Shown one piece after another: positions 42,141-52,552 of a stretch of 64,000 bases of DNA. Each line of letters starts with the position of its first letter. Position 1 is the first letter of the stretch. The stretch covers positions 44,544-108,543 of the forward strand of contig NZ_LMOM01000021.1 in assembly GCF_001424185.1 (NCBI RefSeq), in the 5' to 3' direction. A program made the position numbers and the translations under genes. This DNA comes from Deinococcus sp. Leaf326. GTDB taxonomy: Bacteria; Deinococcota; Deinococci; Deinococcales; Deinococcaceae. Under the pieces are notes generated by a model, which was given only the letters and a program-made list of their open reading frames with translations, did not search any database and was not told the origin of the DNA.

Positions 42141-44186
42141 ATGAATAAACGACACGTCTTCCTCCTGACCGCCGTTCTCGGCATGGCCGCCGCCCAGGGC
42201 ACGTCGACCGCTCCGGCGATTACCGGCATCACTTCTGCCCCCGCCACCGTCGCGGCTGCCGATCCTCAGCTTAGCCAGGCCAGCGTGACCATCGAGATGG
42301 GGAACTACTCGGGGCCGTTGTCGAGCCTGCTCGCGGCGGTGTCTAAGGCAGCGGGCTATGGCCTGATCCTTGACGTCAACGTAGACCTTCTTCAAGGCGG
42401 CGTGGGCGCGGTCGACACGGGTGCAGCGGCGACCGGTACGGCTGCAGCCGCGGCCCCCGGCACGACGGGGCGTCCTCTGGTGTATTCCTTCCAGAACAAG
42501 CCCTTCAATCAGGTCTGGCCACTGCTCATGGACGTGTATGGGCTGAGCTATGAGGTCGTGCAGGTGGGGGGACAGCCGGTCCTGCGGGTCGGCAATGCGC
42601 CGATTCAGCGCATCGTGAAATTGCAGAACGCCGACGCGGTGCAGCTCACCAATCAGGTGAAGCTGTTCTTCGGGACGCCCACCTACAACGAGGTGGCGCA
42701 GCGGGACGCGCAGGGCAACACCGTGGGTGTAACTCGGAGCTTGGTGGATGTCAAACTCGACTCGCCCACCCTACGGATCGTGCCCGACTTGCGGAGTAAC
42801 AGTGTGGTCGTGCGCGGTACCAACCGCGAGGTCGGCGAGGTGAGCCGGCTGCTTGCTCAGCTCGATGTGGCTCCGTCGGCTCCAAATACCAGCAGCGCCA
42901 ATACCAATGTTCAGACCGTGCAGCGGGTGTATACCGTGCGGGGACAGCAGGCTGATATCAGCTCGCTGCTGGCAGCCCAGTACCCCAACCTGCGCGTGAC
43001 CCCGGTCGGGCAGACCGGGCAACTCGTCCTGACAGGTCCACAGAACCAGATCGACGCTGCGCTGGGTCTGCTTGGACAGGTGGACCGCGAAACGGTCGTT
43101 GCAGTGAGCGCACAGACTGTGCAGCGCGTCTTTCAGCTCGTGAACGCCAGCGCCGAGGAGGTCAAGGCCACCCTGGAAGGCACTCTGGCGCGCGACCTGA
43201 CCCCGGTGACCCAGCCTCTGGCCAACGTGCCGGTCAACGCCACCGACGCCAGCGGCAACGCCGTGACTGTGACTGTGCCGACGAGCCCGACGACCGCCGG
43301 ACAGGCTGCGCAGACCCAGGCGGCTGCGGCTGCCGGTGCGGCTGCCACGGCCGCCCAGACGGGCAACGGCGCGACCATCATCGCCGACCGCCGCACCAAC
43401 AGCATCATCGTACGGGGCTCTTCTGCTCAGGTCGCACAGATCGCCGATCTGATTCCTCAGCTTGATCAGGTCGTGCCGCAGATCAACGTTCAGGTACGCA
43501 TTCAGGAGGTCAGCGATCAGGCACTGCGCACGCTCGGGCTCGACTGGAAGGTGGGCTTCGGGGGGTTCAACGTCTCGGTGGGGAGTGGTGGCCTGGGGGC
43601 GGCCTTCGACCCTACGCGCAGTCTGGTAGGCTTCAATATCTTCCCGACCCTCACTGCTCTCGAAAACCAGAGTCTTACTAAGCGTGTCTACGACGGTAGT
43701 ATCACTATGCAGAGTGGACAGCGGTCGCTAACGTCGGCCGGCGGTGCGCAAAATGCTTCAAGCAACGCGGCAGCTAACATCAAGAGTGGCGGACGTATTG
43801 AAATCAATATCCCGTCTAGTGCGGGGAATATCGTCCGACAGATCGATTACGGCGTGAACCTGGACTTCTTTGATCCCCAGGTATCCCCTGATGGTACGAT
43901 AACGCTGCGAGTTCGGGGGCAGGTCAATCAGCCGGACAACATCCCTACTACCGGTGTGCCCAATATCCTGAACTTCACTAACAGCGAGGCTCAGAGTACG
44001 ATCACCTTCAAGAATGGACAGACCATTTTGATGAGTGGCTTGATGGGAACCAACGAGACCCGTACGAACTCGGGTGTGCCCTTCCTGAGCACGCTGCCAG
44101 TCGTAGGGGCCGCTTTTGGAAAGCAGACCACCAATCGCACCCAGACGCAGCTCATGGTGATCATCACCGGCAACGTCGTGCGTTGA
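42141..44186 (+). CDS. pilQ: Type IV pilus secretin PilQ
   Basis: Outer-membrane channel for pili and DNA uptake. Seen: 681 residues. Signal peptide (VFLLTAVLGMAAAQG), an STN-like N-terminal domain with SVTIEMGNYSGPLSSLLAAV, three N-type ring domains (VKLQNADAVQLTNQVKLFF; VYTVRGQQADISSLLAAQYP; VFQLVNASAEEVKATLEG). The secretin barrel runs from INVQVRIQEVSDQALRTLGL to GVPFLSTLPVVGAAF. GC falls visibly from about 43500 onward, to near 50% in places, against about 68-70% around it. Confidence 0.96.
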   Translation: MNKRHVFLLTAVLGMAAAQGTSTAPAITGITSAPATVAAADPQLSQASVTIEMGNYSGPLSSLLAAVSKAAGYGLILDVNVDLLQGGVGAVDTGAAATGTAAAAAPGTTGRPLVYSFQNKPFNQVWPLLMDVYGLSYEVVQVGGQPVLRVGNAPIQRIVKLQNADAVQLTNQVKLFFGTPTYNEVAQRDAQGNTVGVTRSLVDVKLDSPTLRIVPDLRSNSVVVRGTNREVGEVSRLLAQLDVAPSAPNTSSANTNVQTVQRVYTVRGQQADISSLLAAQYPNLRVTPVGQTGQLVLTGPQNQIDAALGLLGQVDRETVVAVSAQTVQRVFQLVNASAEEVKATLEGTLARDLTPVTQPLANVPVNATDASGNAVTVTVPTSPTTAGQAAQTQAAAAAGAAATAAQTGNGATIIADRRTNSIIVRGSSAQVAQIADLIPQLDQVVPQINVQVRIQEVSDQALRTLGLDWKVGFGGFNVSVGSGGLGAAFDPTRSLVGFNIFPTLTALENQSLTKRVYDGSITMQSGQRSLTSAGGAQNASSNAAANIKSGGRIEINIPSSAGNIVRQIDYGVNLDFFDPQVSPDGTITLRVRGQVNQPDNIPTTGVPNILNFTNSEAQSTITFKNGQTILMSGLMGTNETRTNSGVPFLSTLPVVGAAFGKQTTNRTQTQLMVIITGNVVR

Positions 44187-44201
44187 AGCTCCATCACGGG
44201 C

Positions 44202-44235
44202 GGGCACCTTCCGGCGACGGGGGTGCCCAACCTTT
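44202..44235 (+). terminator. Terminator of the pilus operon
   Basis: GGGCACC (44202-44208) and GGTGCCC (44222-44228) arms with a 13-base loop, followed by AACCTTTTG, 16 nt after the pilQ stop. Confidence 0.65.
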
Positions 44236-44298
44236 TGATGGCCGGGCTGTGTGGGCAGCCCACGCAGGCTCACAGGGGCGCGGCGCTAGAGTCCGGGG

Positions 44299-45447
<1,149 letters not shown>

Positions 45448-45647
45448 ACGCCGTGGACCTCCGTACGCCCGGAGGCCCCTCCGGCAGTCACGTCGGTGCC
45501 TCCGTTCCGGCGTCCACTCTGGGGGCCGAGGTCGAGCGCGCCCTGGGGGCCGAACTGCAGGAGGACGCGCAGGACAGGACCGACCTTCACCATTCTCCTG
45601 TGGGAAGCGTCATGTCTGCGGAGGGTGATTCGTCTAGACTGTCGGAT

Positions 45648-46226
45648 ATGTCAACGACGGGCCTCATCGAACGGCCGGTCAGCTGGGTGGCGCTGGCAGG
45701 CTTCATGGGCACCGGCAAGAGCCGCATCGGCTGGGAACTCAGCCGCGCGCTCGCCCTGCATTTCGTGGATACCGACAAGCTGATCACCCGTGTGGTCGGC
45801 AAGAGCATCCCCGAGGTCTTCGCGGAGGAAGGCGAAAGCTATTTCCGCGCCTGCGAGCGCGAGGTGGTGGGACGGGTCACGCGGCTCGACCACGCGGTCA
45901 TCAGTCTGGGGGGCGGCACCTTCATCCACGAGGAAAACCGCCACTCGCTGCTGGAACGCGGTCCGGTGGTCGTACTGTGGGCCACTCCCGAGACGGTCTA
46001 CCAGCGCACCAAGCACAGCGACCGGCCTCTTCTCAGTGCCGCCGATCCGCTGGCCCGTATCCGCACGCTGATGGACGAGCGCGAGGGCGTGTACCGCCAG
46101 GGCACCATTCATGTCCACAGCGACGGCCGTCCCTCGGAGGAGATCGTGGCCGAGGTCATCGAGCGGCTGTGGCACTGGTCGGACCTGCACGCCCCCGAAG
46201 ACTGGAACAGCCGTGCGGCGGATTGA
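45648..46226 (+). CDS. aroK: Shikimate kinase
   Basis: Phosphorylates shikimate at O3. Seen: 192 residues. P-loop [11 protein letters not shown] (residues 18-28), FVDTDKLI with the shikimate-binding Asp, [28 protein letters not shown], and the lid segment [20 protein letters not shown] lies 7 nt before ATG 45648 (leaderless); the open frame extends upstream but that part shows no family similarity. It overlaps aroB by 14 nt. The 200 nt before it hold no other recognisable gene. Confidence 0.95.
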   Translation: MSTTGLIERPVSWVALAGFMGTGKSRIGWELSRALALHFVDTDKLITRVVGKSIPEVFAEEGESYFRACEREVVGRVTRLDHAVISLGGGTFIHEENRHSLLERGPVVVLWATPETVYQRTKHSDRPLLSAADPLARIRTLMDEREGVYRQGTIHVHSDGRPSEEIVAEVIERLWHWSDLHAPEDWNSRAAD

Positions 46227-47286
46227 GGTCGGCGCCGGTGGCGCGGCGGCGCCTTACGTGGTCATGGTCGGCCCCGGCCTGCTGGAGACGCTGGTGGTCC
46301 CGCACCGCCATGTCGCCCTGATCCATCCCGAAGACCTGCCCCCGGAGTTCGTGGCGCGTGTGCAGGCGCGGCTGCGGCCGGTGGTAACAGTCGCCGTACC
46401 CGCCCGCGACGACTGCAAGACGCTGGCGGTCATGGCCGGGGTGCTCTCGCGGCTCGCGGCGGCGGCTATTCCGCGTGACGGCGCAGTGGTGGGTCTGGGC
46501 GGCGGTGCGGCAACCGATCTGGCCGGGTTCGTGGCAGCGAGCTACCTGCGCGGCGTGGCCTTCTATACCCTGCCAACCACGCTGCTGGGCATGGTGGACG
46601 CGGCGGTGGGCGGCAAGACCGGGGTCAACCTGCCAGAGGGCAAAAACCTGGTCGGGGCCTTCTGGCCGCCGCGCGCCGTGTGGTGCGATACGGACACACT
46701 GGCGACCTTACCCCCCGCCGTCTTTCGCGAAGGGGCGGCCGAGGCCTTCAAGCACGGCTTGATCCAGAACCCCAGCCTGCTTCCGCGCGTGTTGGACCCC
46801 GAGTTCCGGCCCGGCGGCGCGCTCCTGGAGGCCACGGTGGCCGACGCCGTCGCCGTCAAGGCGGGTGTCGTCACCCGTGATCTCACGGAACAGGGCGAGC
46901 GCGCCTTCCTGAACTTCGGTCACACGCTGGCGCACGCCCTGGAAGCCGTGACGGACCACGCCGTTCCCCACGGCGAGGCGGTCGCCTACGGCATGCACTA
47001 CGCCGCCCGCCTGAGCCGCGCGCAGGGGGAGGCCGATCTGACGGCGCATACGCTGGAGTTCCTGCGCTGGCAGCAGCCCACACCCCTTCCCGCCCTGACC
47101 TACGACGCGGTAGCTCCCTATATGGCCCGGGACAAGAAGGCCGACGCACAGGGCGTGCGCTTCGTGCTGTTGCAGGGGCTTGCCCAGCCCTACCTGGCGC
47201 GGGTACCGGAAGCTGTCCTGCGGAGTGAATTTGCCGGGTGGCTGGAGGACGTGGCGGGCGGCCTCCGGGACGTGCCTGAGGCGTAG
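46213..47286 (+). CDS. aroB: 3-Dehydroquinate synthase
   Basis: Converts DAHP to 3-dehydroquinate with NAD and a metal. Seen: 357 residues. [20 protein letters not shown] (NAD loop), [20 protein letters not shown], the metal-site Glu in [13 protein letters not shown], and metal His residues in [15 protein letters not shown] and [18 protein letters not shown] 46213 lies inside the end of aroK, so the two are coupled. N-terminal NAD-binding region is short but complete. Confidence 0.95.
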   Translation: MRRIEVGAGGAAAPYVVMVGPGLLETLVVPHRHVALIHPEDLPPEFVARVQARLRPVVTVAVPARDDCKTLAVMAGVLSRLAAAAIPRDGAVVGLGGGAATDLAGFVAASYLRGVAFYTLPTTLLGMVDAAVGGKTGVNLPEGKNLVGAFWPPRAVWCDTDTLATLPPAVFREGAAEAFKHGLIQNPSLLPRVLDPEFRPGGALLEATVADAVAVKAGVVTRDLTEQGERAFLNFGHTLAHALEAVTDHAVPHGEAVAYGMHYAARLSRAQGEADLTAHTLEFLRWQQPTPLPALTYDAVAPYMARDKKADAQGVRFVLLQGLAQPYLARVPEAVLRSEFAGWLEDVAGGLRDVPEA

Positions 47287-47330
47287 CGCCCGACCTGTCT
47301 CCGGGGCGCAGCGACCCCGTATCCTGAAGC

Positions 47331-47792
47331 ATGTTTCTCGTCTTGAACGGCCCGAACCTCAATCGCCTCGGCCTGCGGGAGCCGGGAGTGTACGGCGAGC
47401 AGACGCTCGAAGACCTGGAGCGGCAGTGCGAGGCCTGGGGGGCGGAGCTGGGGGTGGCCGTCACCTGCCGCCAGAGCAACTTCGAGGGCCAGCTGCTGGA
47501 GTGGATTCACGAGGCCCAGGAGCAGGGTTTCACCGGCGTCGTCATCAACCCCGGTGCGTTGACGCACTACAGCTACGCCCTGCGAGACGCTATCGCCGGG
47601 CAGCCGCTGCCGGTGGTCGAGGTCCACATCAGCAACGTGGACGCCCGCGAGGAATTCCGGCACCACTCGGTCACGGCGGCCGTGTGCCGGGGCAAGATCA
47701 GCGGCCTGGGCTTCGCGGGCTACCGGCTGGCGATGGACTACCTCACCGAGCTCCTCTCGCCTGAAGACGGCCCGGCCCTGGGCGCCCCGTGA
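47331..47792 (+). CDS. aroQ: 3-Dehydroquinate dehydratase, type II
   Basis: Dehydrates 3-dehydroquinate to 3-dehydroshikimate. Seen: 153 residues, the family length. FLVLNGPNLNRLGLREPGVYG (active-site Tyr and Asn), RQSNFEGQLLEWIHEAQ, VINPGALTHYSYALRDA, and VEVHISNVDAREEFRHHSV with the catalytic His. TATCCT lies 5 nt before ATG 47331. Ends in a 4-base overlap with the esterase gene. Confidence 0.96.
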   Translation: MFLVLNGPNLNRLGLREPGVYGEQTLEDLERQCEAWGAELGVAVTCRQSNFEGQLLEWIHEAQEQGFTGVVINPGALTHYSYALRDAIAGQPLPVVEVHISNVDAREEFRHHSVTAAVCRGKISGLGFAGYRLAMDYLTELLSPEDGPALGAP

Positions 47793-48646
47793 GCTGGCGG
47801 CCCTACGGGTTGCGGGAGGGCAGCACCGTCACCGGTACGCTGCTGGAGTGGCCCGGCCTGGGGGACGCGCAGCACGCTCCCCGCACGGTCCTGGCGTGGC
47901 TGCCGCCCTCGTACCACGAGGAGCCGGACCGCCACTATCCGGTGATCTACTTTCACGATGGCCAGAACGTGTTCGACGCGGCGACGAGCAACAGCGGCGA
48001 GTGGGAGGCCGACGAGACCCTGACCCGGCTGGCCGGGGAGGGCCTGGAGGCCATAGCCGTCGGTGTTCCGCACGGCGGCGAGCGGCGGTTCTTCGAGTAC
48101 AGCCCCGCCGCCGTTCAGGCCCCGGACCTGCCGGAGGGGGGAGGGGCCGACGCCTACGTCGCCTACCTCGTGGATACGGTCAAGGCCCTCGTCGACAGCT
48201 CGTTCCGGACCCGCCCGGAGCCGCAGTACACGGTCACGGTCGGCAGCAGCATGGGCGCGGTGGTCAGCCTGCACGCCCTGCTGACCCGTCCGGACGTGTT
48301 CGGCCACGCGGGGCTGCTCAGCCCGGCCTTCTGGACTGGCGGCGACTTCTCCCTGGAGCAGGCGCGGCACTCGCCCACGCCGTCCGGGCGCGTCTGGGTG
48401 GATGTGGGGGGCCGAGAGAGCGAGCAGCCCGGCCGCGCCGAGGCATACCTGCGGGACGCCCAGACCCTGGCCGAGGTGCTGCGCGCCGGAGGCATGGGGG
48501 ACCGGGCCGCGTTCCTGACCGATCCCCAGGCCATCCACCACGAGTCGGCGTGGGCCGCGCGGCTGCCGGCGGCCCTGCGCTTCCTGCTGGGAGGCCCAGT
48601 TCAGGAGGCCGCGTCGCCGGGCACGGCCGCGCCGCTTGCTCCCTGA
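47789..48646 (+). CDS. Esterase of the EsteraseD/Fes type (alpha/beta hydrolase)
   Basis: 285 residues. Seen: LPPSYHEEPDRHYPVIYFHDGQ (outline: YPVIYFHDGQNVFD) at the entry strand, nucleophile elbow VTVGSSMGAVVSLHALL, LLSPAFWTGGDF, and VWVDVGGRESEQPG. The final catalytic His is in AIHHESAWAARLP. This order is that of the putative-esterase family whose members hydrolyse acyl, siderophore or formyl esters. Cytosolic, as no signal is seen. GTG 47789 overlaps the aroQ stop. Substrate unknown. Confidence 0.82.
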   Translation: MSWRPYGLREGSTVTGTLLEWPGLGDAQHAPRTVLAWLPPSYHEEPDRHYPVIYFHDGQNVFDAATSNSGEWEADETLTRLAGEGLEAIAVGVPHGGERRFFEYSPAAVQAPDLPEGGGADAYVAYLVDTVKALVDSSFRTRPEPQYTVTVGSSMGAVVSLHALLTRPDVFGHAGLLSPAFWTGGDFSLEQARHSPTPSGRVWVDVGGRESEQPGRAEAYLRDAQTLAEVLRAGGMGDRAAFLTDPQAIHHESAWAARLPAALRFLLGGPVQEAASPGTAAPLAP

Positions 48647-48665
48647 CCCGGGTGTCTGGTACACT
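48636..48665 (+). promoter_or_regulatory. rplM-rpsI promoter
   Basis: -35 TTGCTC (48636-48641), 18-base spacer, -10 TACACT (48660-48665), beginning inside the esterase stop region. It implies a leader of about 125 nt before rplM, longer than for most genes here. Confidence 0.65.
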
Positions 48666-48796
48666 CGCCTTTAGTGTCTCGTGCTTGGTAGAGCCGGGAT
48701 GACCGGGCAGGCGACCCGGACACGCATGCGGTTTCCCCCCGGTTATTCGTGGGGCGTGTCGAACCCCAAATCCCAATCCCCCGACGGAGTTTTACG

Positions 48797-49222
<426 letters not shown>

Positions 49223-49224
49223 GC

Positions 49225-49626
<402 letters not shown>

Positions 49627-49640
49627 ACCCCACCGCGTCG

Positions 49641-49672
49641 AGATGCCCCCTGGCCTGTGCCGGGGGGCATCT
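49641..49672 (+). terminator. Terminator of rplM-rpsI
   Basis: AGATGCCCCC / GGGGGCATCT, 10-base perfect stem with a 12-base loop, then TTCCGATTT. Starts 14 nt after the rpsI stop. Confidence 0.8.
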
Positions 49673-49713
49673 TCCGATTTGGTGCCTCTTGGTCCGGTGC
49701 CTAGTCTTCCAGT

Positions 49714-49747
49714 AAACAACCCACCGTCCAGAGGCGGTGGGTTGTTT
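49714..49747. terminator. Terminator of murD-ftsW, bidirectional
   Basis: AAACAACCCACCG / CGGTGGGTTGTTT, 13-base perfect stem with 8-base loop and A/T tracts on both sides, 11 nt from the ftsW stop. Confidence 0.88.
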
Positions 49748-49758
49748 GCCTGACAGGT

Positions 49759-50871
49759 TCAGTCGTCGGCGGGCATGGGCATGAGGTCGGCGGCATTGTT
49801 CTCCTGGGGCAACTGCTCGCGCACGTGGCGCAGCGCCGAGTGGATCACGCCCAGGGCGACGCTCATGGTCAGCATGCTGGAAAAGCCGTAGCTTACCAGC
49901 GGCAGGGGCACGCCCGTCACCGGGAAGATACCGGCCGCCACGGCGAGGTTCACGAAGGCCTGCCCCACGATCATGAACATGCAGCCGATGGCGAGAATGC
50001 TCGCGCCGTGGACCTCGGGGGTCATGGGCCGGATACGCGAGGCGAGCTGCGCGACCTGCAGCGCCGAGGACACGATCAGCCAGTAGGCGAACAGCAGCAT
50101 GACCACGCCCAGCAGGCCGGTGCTGAAGCCGACCGCCGCCACCACCATGTCGGTGTGGGCCGCGAAGTAGTCCCAGCGCAGGCCGTCGGGGCCGTGGCCC
50201 CACCAGCCACCGAAGGTAAGGTCCCGGTGGGCCATGCCGATCTGGTCGAGGCCCTGGGGCAGCGCCTCGTCGCGGTTGCGGTGGCCGAACCAGCGCTCGA
50301 CGATGTACGGGTGCCGCTCCAGATAGAGGCTGAGGAAGGGGATGGATACCAGCCCCAGGGACAGCAGGAAGCCGCTGATATTGCTGATGCGCACGCCCGC
50401 CGCATACATCAGGATGATGCCCAGCCCGAAGGTCAGGACGCTGGTGCCCAGGTCGGGTTCCAGAATCACGAGCAGGGTTGTGAAGATGATCATGCCTGTG
50501 GCGCTCAGGAGCTTGTGCTGCACGCCCCGGCGTGAGAAGAAGGACGCCAGTTGCAGGATCAGCCCGAGCTTGGCGAGTTCGGAAGGCTGGAAGCGGATGC
50601 CGAGGTTGAGCCAGCGCCGGGTCCCCGGACTCGTTTCGGTGCCCACGCCGATGACCAGCACCAGCAGCAGCAGCACGAGGGTGGCACCCCAGAACGGCGT
50701 TCCCGCCTTGAGCAAGGTGCGCGGTTTGATCCGGGCCACCAGAAAGGTCACGAGGATGGCGAGAAGCGCCTTGCTGCCGTGATCGACGATGAGCTGCGGG
50801 CGCGCAGCTGCCACGCCCATCAGTCCCAGGCTGATGAGGAGGAGCTGCGCCACGAGAAGCTGGACGCTCAT
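49759..50871 (-). CDS. ftsW: SEDS-family peptidoglycan glycosyltransferase FtsW/RodA
   Basis: Multi-pass inner-membrane polymerase of peptidoglycan strands. Seen: 370 residues with about ten hydrophobic helices. Family motifs ETSPGTRRWLNLGIRFQPSE, VILEPDLGTSVLTFGLG, HTDMVVAAVGFSTGLLGVV and TGVPLPLVSYGFSSML. Placement directly after murD (ATGA overlap) favours FtsW over RodA; no ftsI is visible to decide. C-terminus is short and ends PMPADD. Confidence 0.93.
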   Translation of the reverse strand: MSVQLLVAQLLLISLGLMGVAAARPQLIVDHGSKALLAILVTFLVARIKPRTLLKAGTPFWGATLVLLLLVLVIGVGTETSPGTRRWLNLGIRFQPSELAKLGLILQLASFFSRRGVQHKLLSATGMIIFTTLLVILEPDLGTSVLTFGLGIILMYAAGVRISNISGFLLSLGLVSIPFLSLYLERHPYIVERWFGHRNRDEALPQGLDQIGMAHRDLTFGGWWGHGPDGLRWDYFAAHTDMVVAAVGFSTGLLGVVMLLFAYWLIVSSALQVAQLASRIRPMTPEVHGASILAIGCMFMIVGQAFVNLAVAAGIFPVTGVPLPLVSYGFSSMLTMSVALGVIHSALRHVREQLPQENNAADLMPMPADD

Positions 50872-52169
50872 GCCCCTACCTCCGCCGCGAGGGTCAGCGC
50901 CGCCCGCCGGAAACTCTCACCGCGCGCCTTGTAATCCCGGAACAGGTCGAAGCTCGTGCCGATGGGAGCCAGCAGTACCGTGCCGCCCCCCACCCCGCCG
51001 CTGCGGCCCAGCGCCTCCAGCCCGGCGCGCGCCGCGTTCGCCATGACCTCGTCGCCGCCCTCGCCCCCGACCGGGGTGAAGGGCAGGCCCAGCTGCCGCG
51101 CCAGCGCCTCGCCGTCCTGACCGAACGCGATGACCTGGGTGACCCGGCCCTGCGCGGCGGCCGCCAGCGGTTCCAGCTCGGCGCCCTTGTCGCGGCCGCC
51201 GACGAGCCAGGCGATGGGGGGGGTGGCCCGCTCCAACGCGGCCTGTACGGCGATCGTGCGGGTGGCGATGCTGTCGTCTATGAAGGCCACCTCGCCCACG
51301 CGCGCCACCGTCTCGAAACGCCCGGCGACCGGCCGCGCCGAGCGCAGGGCCTGGGCCAGGACGGCCGGGTCGGCCACGCGGCCCAGATGGGTCAGCAGCG
51401 CCTCGGTGGCGAGTACGGCGGCGGCGGCGTTGGCCGGGTGGATGCCGGGATGCAGCTCGGCCGAGGAGAGGACGACCTCCCCGTTCGCCAGGGCGATCTG
51501 CGCGGCCGAAAACGCGCGGCGCTCGGCGCGGGTAGTCAACTCTAGCCCCTGGGGAACGACTAGCACGTCGCTCGCCTCCTGCCCGGCCGTGATGTTGAGC
51601 TTGGCAGCGTGGTAAGCCTCCACTGTACGGTGACGGTCGAGGTGGTCGGTCCCCAGGTTGGTGATGACCGCCACCGGCAACCGCAGCCCCGGTACCCGTT
51701 CAAGCTGAAAGCTGCTGAGCTCCACGACGGCGACCTCGGCCTCGTTGACCACATCAAGCAGCGGTGGGTCAATGTTGCCGCCTTCCATAGCCCGCACCCC
51801 GGACTCGCGCAGGAGGTGAGCAATCAGGACCGTCGTGCCTCCCTTGCCTGCCGTGCCGGTCACGCCGACCATCGGTAGCCTGGGCCGGGCGCGCGCCGCC
51901 AGGGCGACCTCCCCCACGATCTCCGCGCCGCCGGCCTGCAGCGCCAGCAGGTCGGGATGGTCGATAGGTACGCCGGGAGCCGCGACGACCGTGCGGTAGT
52001 GGCCGCGCGGCGCAGCGCGGGTATGGCCCCAGTCGGCCATCAGCGCCTCGTCGCCCGGCGTGGGCTGCGCGTCGTGCCACGCGGCACGTACGCCCTCGGC
52101 AGCCAGAAAACGGGCGACCCCCCGTCCGCTGCGGCCCAGGCCGTAGATCAACATGTCTTTACCCTGCAC
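50868..52169 (-). CDS. murD: UDP-N-acetylmuramoylalanine-D-glutamate ligase, unusual P-loop
   Basis: Adds D-Glu to UDP-MurNAc-L-Ala, cytosolic. Seen: 433 residues. N-terminal LIYGLGRSGRGVARFLAAEG, NITNLGTDHLDRHRTVEAY-like segment (VITNLGTDHLDRH), VVELSSFQLERVPG, IDDSIATRTIAVQAAL and WLVGGRDKGAELEPLA. The ATP loop reads VGVTGTAGKGGTTVLI: Gly-Gly follows the Lys where Ser/Thr is usual, read directly from the bases. GTG 52169 gives the usual L-x-GK start; ATG 52154 is the alternative. Ends in ATGA overlap with ftsW. Confidence 0.93.
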   Translation of the reverse strand: MQGKDMLIYGLGRSGRGVARFLAAEGVRAAWHDAQPTPGDEALMADWGHTRAAPRGHYRTVVAAPGVPIDHPDLLALQAGGAEIVGEVALAARARPRLPMVGVTGTAGKGGTTVLIAHLLRESGVRAMEGGNIDPPLLDVVNEAEVAVVELSSFQLERVPGLRLPVAVITNLGTDHLDRHRTVEAYHAAKLNITAGQEASDVLVVPQGLELTTRAERRAFSAAQIALANGEVVLSSAELHPGIHPANAAAAVLATEALLTHLGRVADPAVLAQALRSARPVAGRFETVARVGEVAFIDDSIATRTIAVQAALERATPPIAWLVGGRDKGAELEPLAAAAQGRVTQVIAFGQDGEALARQLGLPFTPVGGEGGDEVMANAARAGLEALGRSGGVGGGTVLLAPIGTSFDLFRDYKARGESFRRAALTLAAEVGA

Positions 52170-52285
52170 TTCACCATCTGTTCCTGCCCCGTCTGACCCT
52201 GTCACGCCCCCCACGATAGGCGAAAAGGTCCGTGTATGGGTGCGGCTCAGGTGTGTCCCGCCCCTTGGGCCGCTGGGGGGGAGAC

Positions 52286-52314
52286 TTGCCAAGTCGCTCC
52301 ACCTCTGTTAAGCT
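52286..52314 (+). promoter_or_regulatory. tRNA-Ala promoter
   Basis: -35 TTGCCA, 17-base spacer, -10 TAAGCT, 12 nt before the first base of the tRNA. Divergent from murD. Confidence 0.8.
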
Positions 52315-52326
52315 CGTCGGCGCTGA

Positions 52327-52401
<75 letters not shown>

Positions 52402-52404
52402 AAG

Positions 52405-52434
52405 AAGACCGCGTGTAATGCGCGGTCTTTTTTT
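52405..52434 (+). terminator. Terminator of tRNA-Ala
   Basis: AAGACCGCG / CGCGGTCTT, 7-base loop, then a T-run interrupted only by one A. Confidence 0.95.
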
Positions 52435-52520
52435 ATTTCCAGGCATGGGCCACCTAGCCTGCCTCGCCCGGCCCATCTGGCCGATGCCCGGGCCTGACCC
52501 GGCCGCGTAACCTGCCTGCC

Positions 52521-52539
52521 GGCAGTTCTGGAGACTGCC
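52521..52539. repeat. Hairpin just before the ligase ribosome site
   Basis: GGCAGT-TCTGGAG-ACTGCC ends one base before the AGGAG ribosome site of the RNA ligase gene. In mRNA it could modulate translation, or in DNA be an operator. TAACCT at 52509-52514 is a possible -10. Confidence 0.5.
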
Positions 52540-52552
52540 CAGGAGAACGCTT

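Noticed and set aside
52435..52552. Radiation/desiccation response motif upstream of the RNA-repair cassette
   Set aside because: No sequence resembling the known Deinococcus palindrome (TTATG...CATAA type) was found there.
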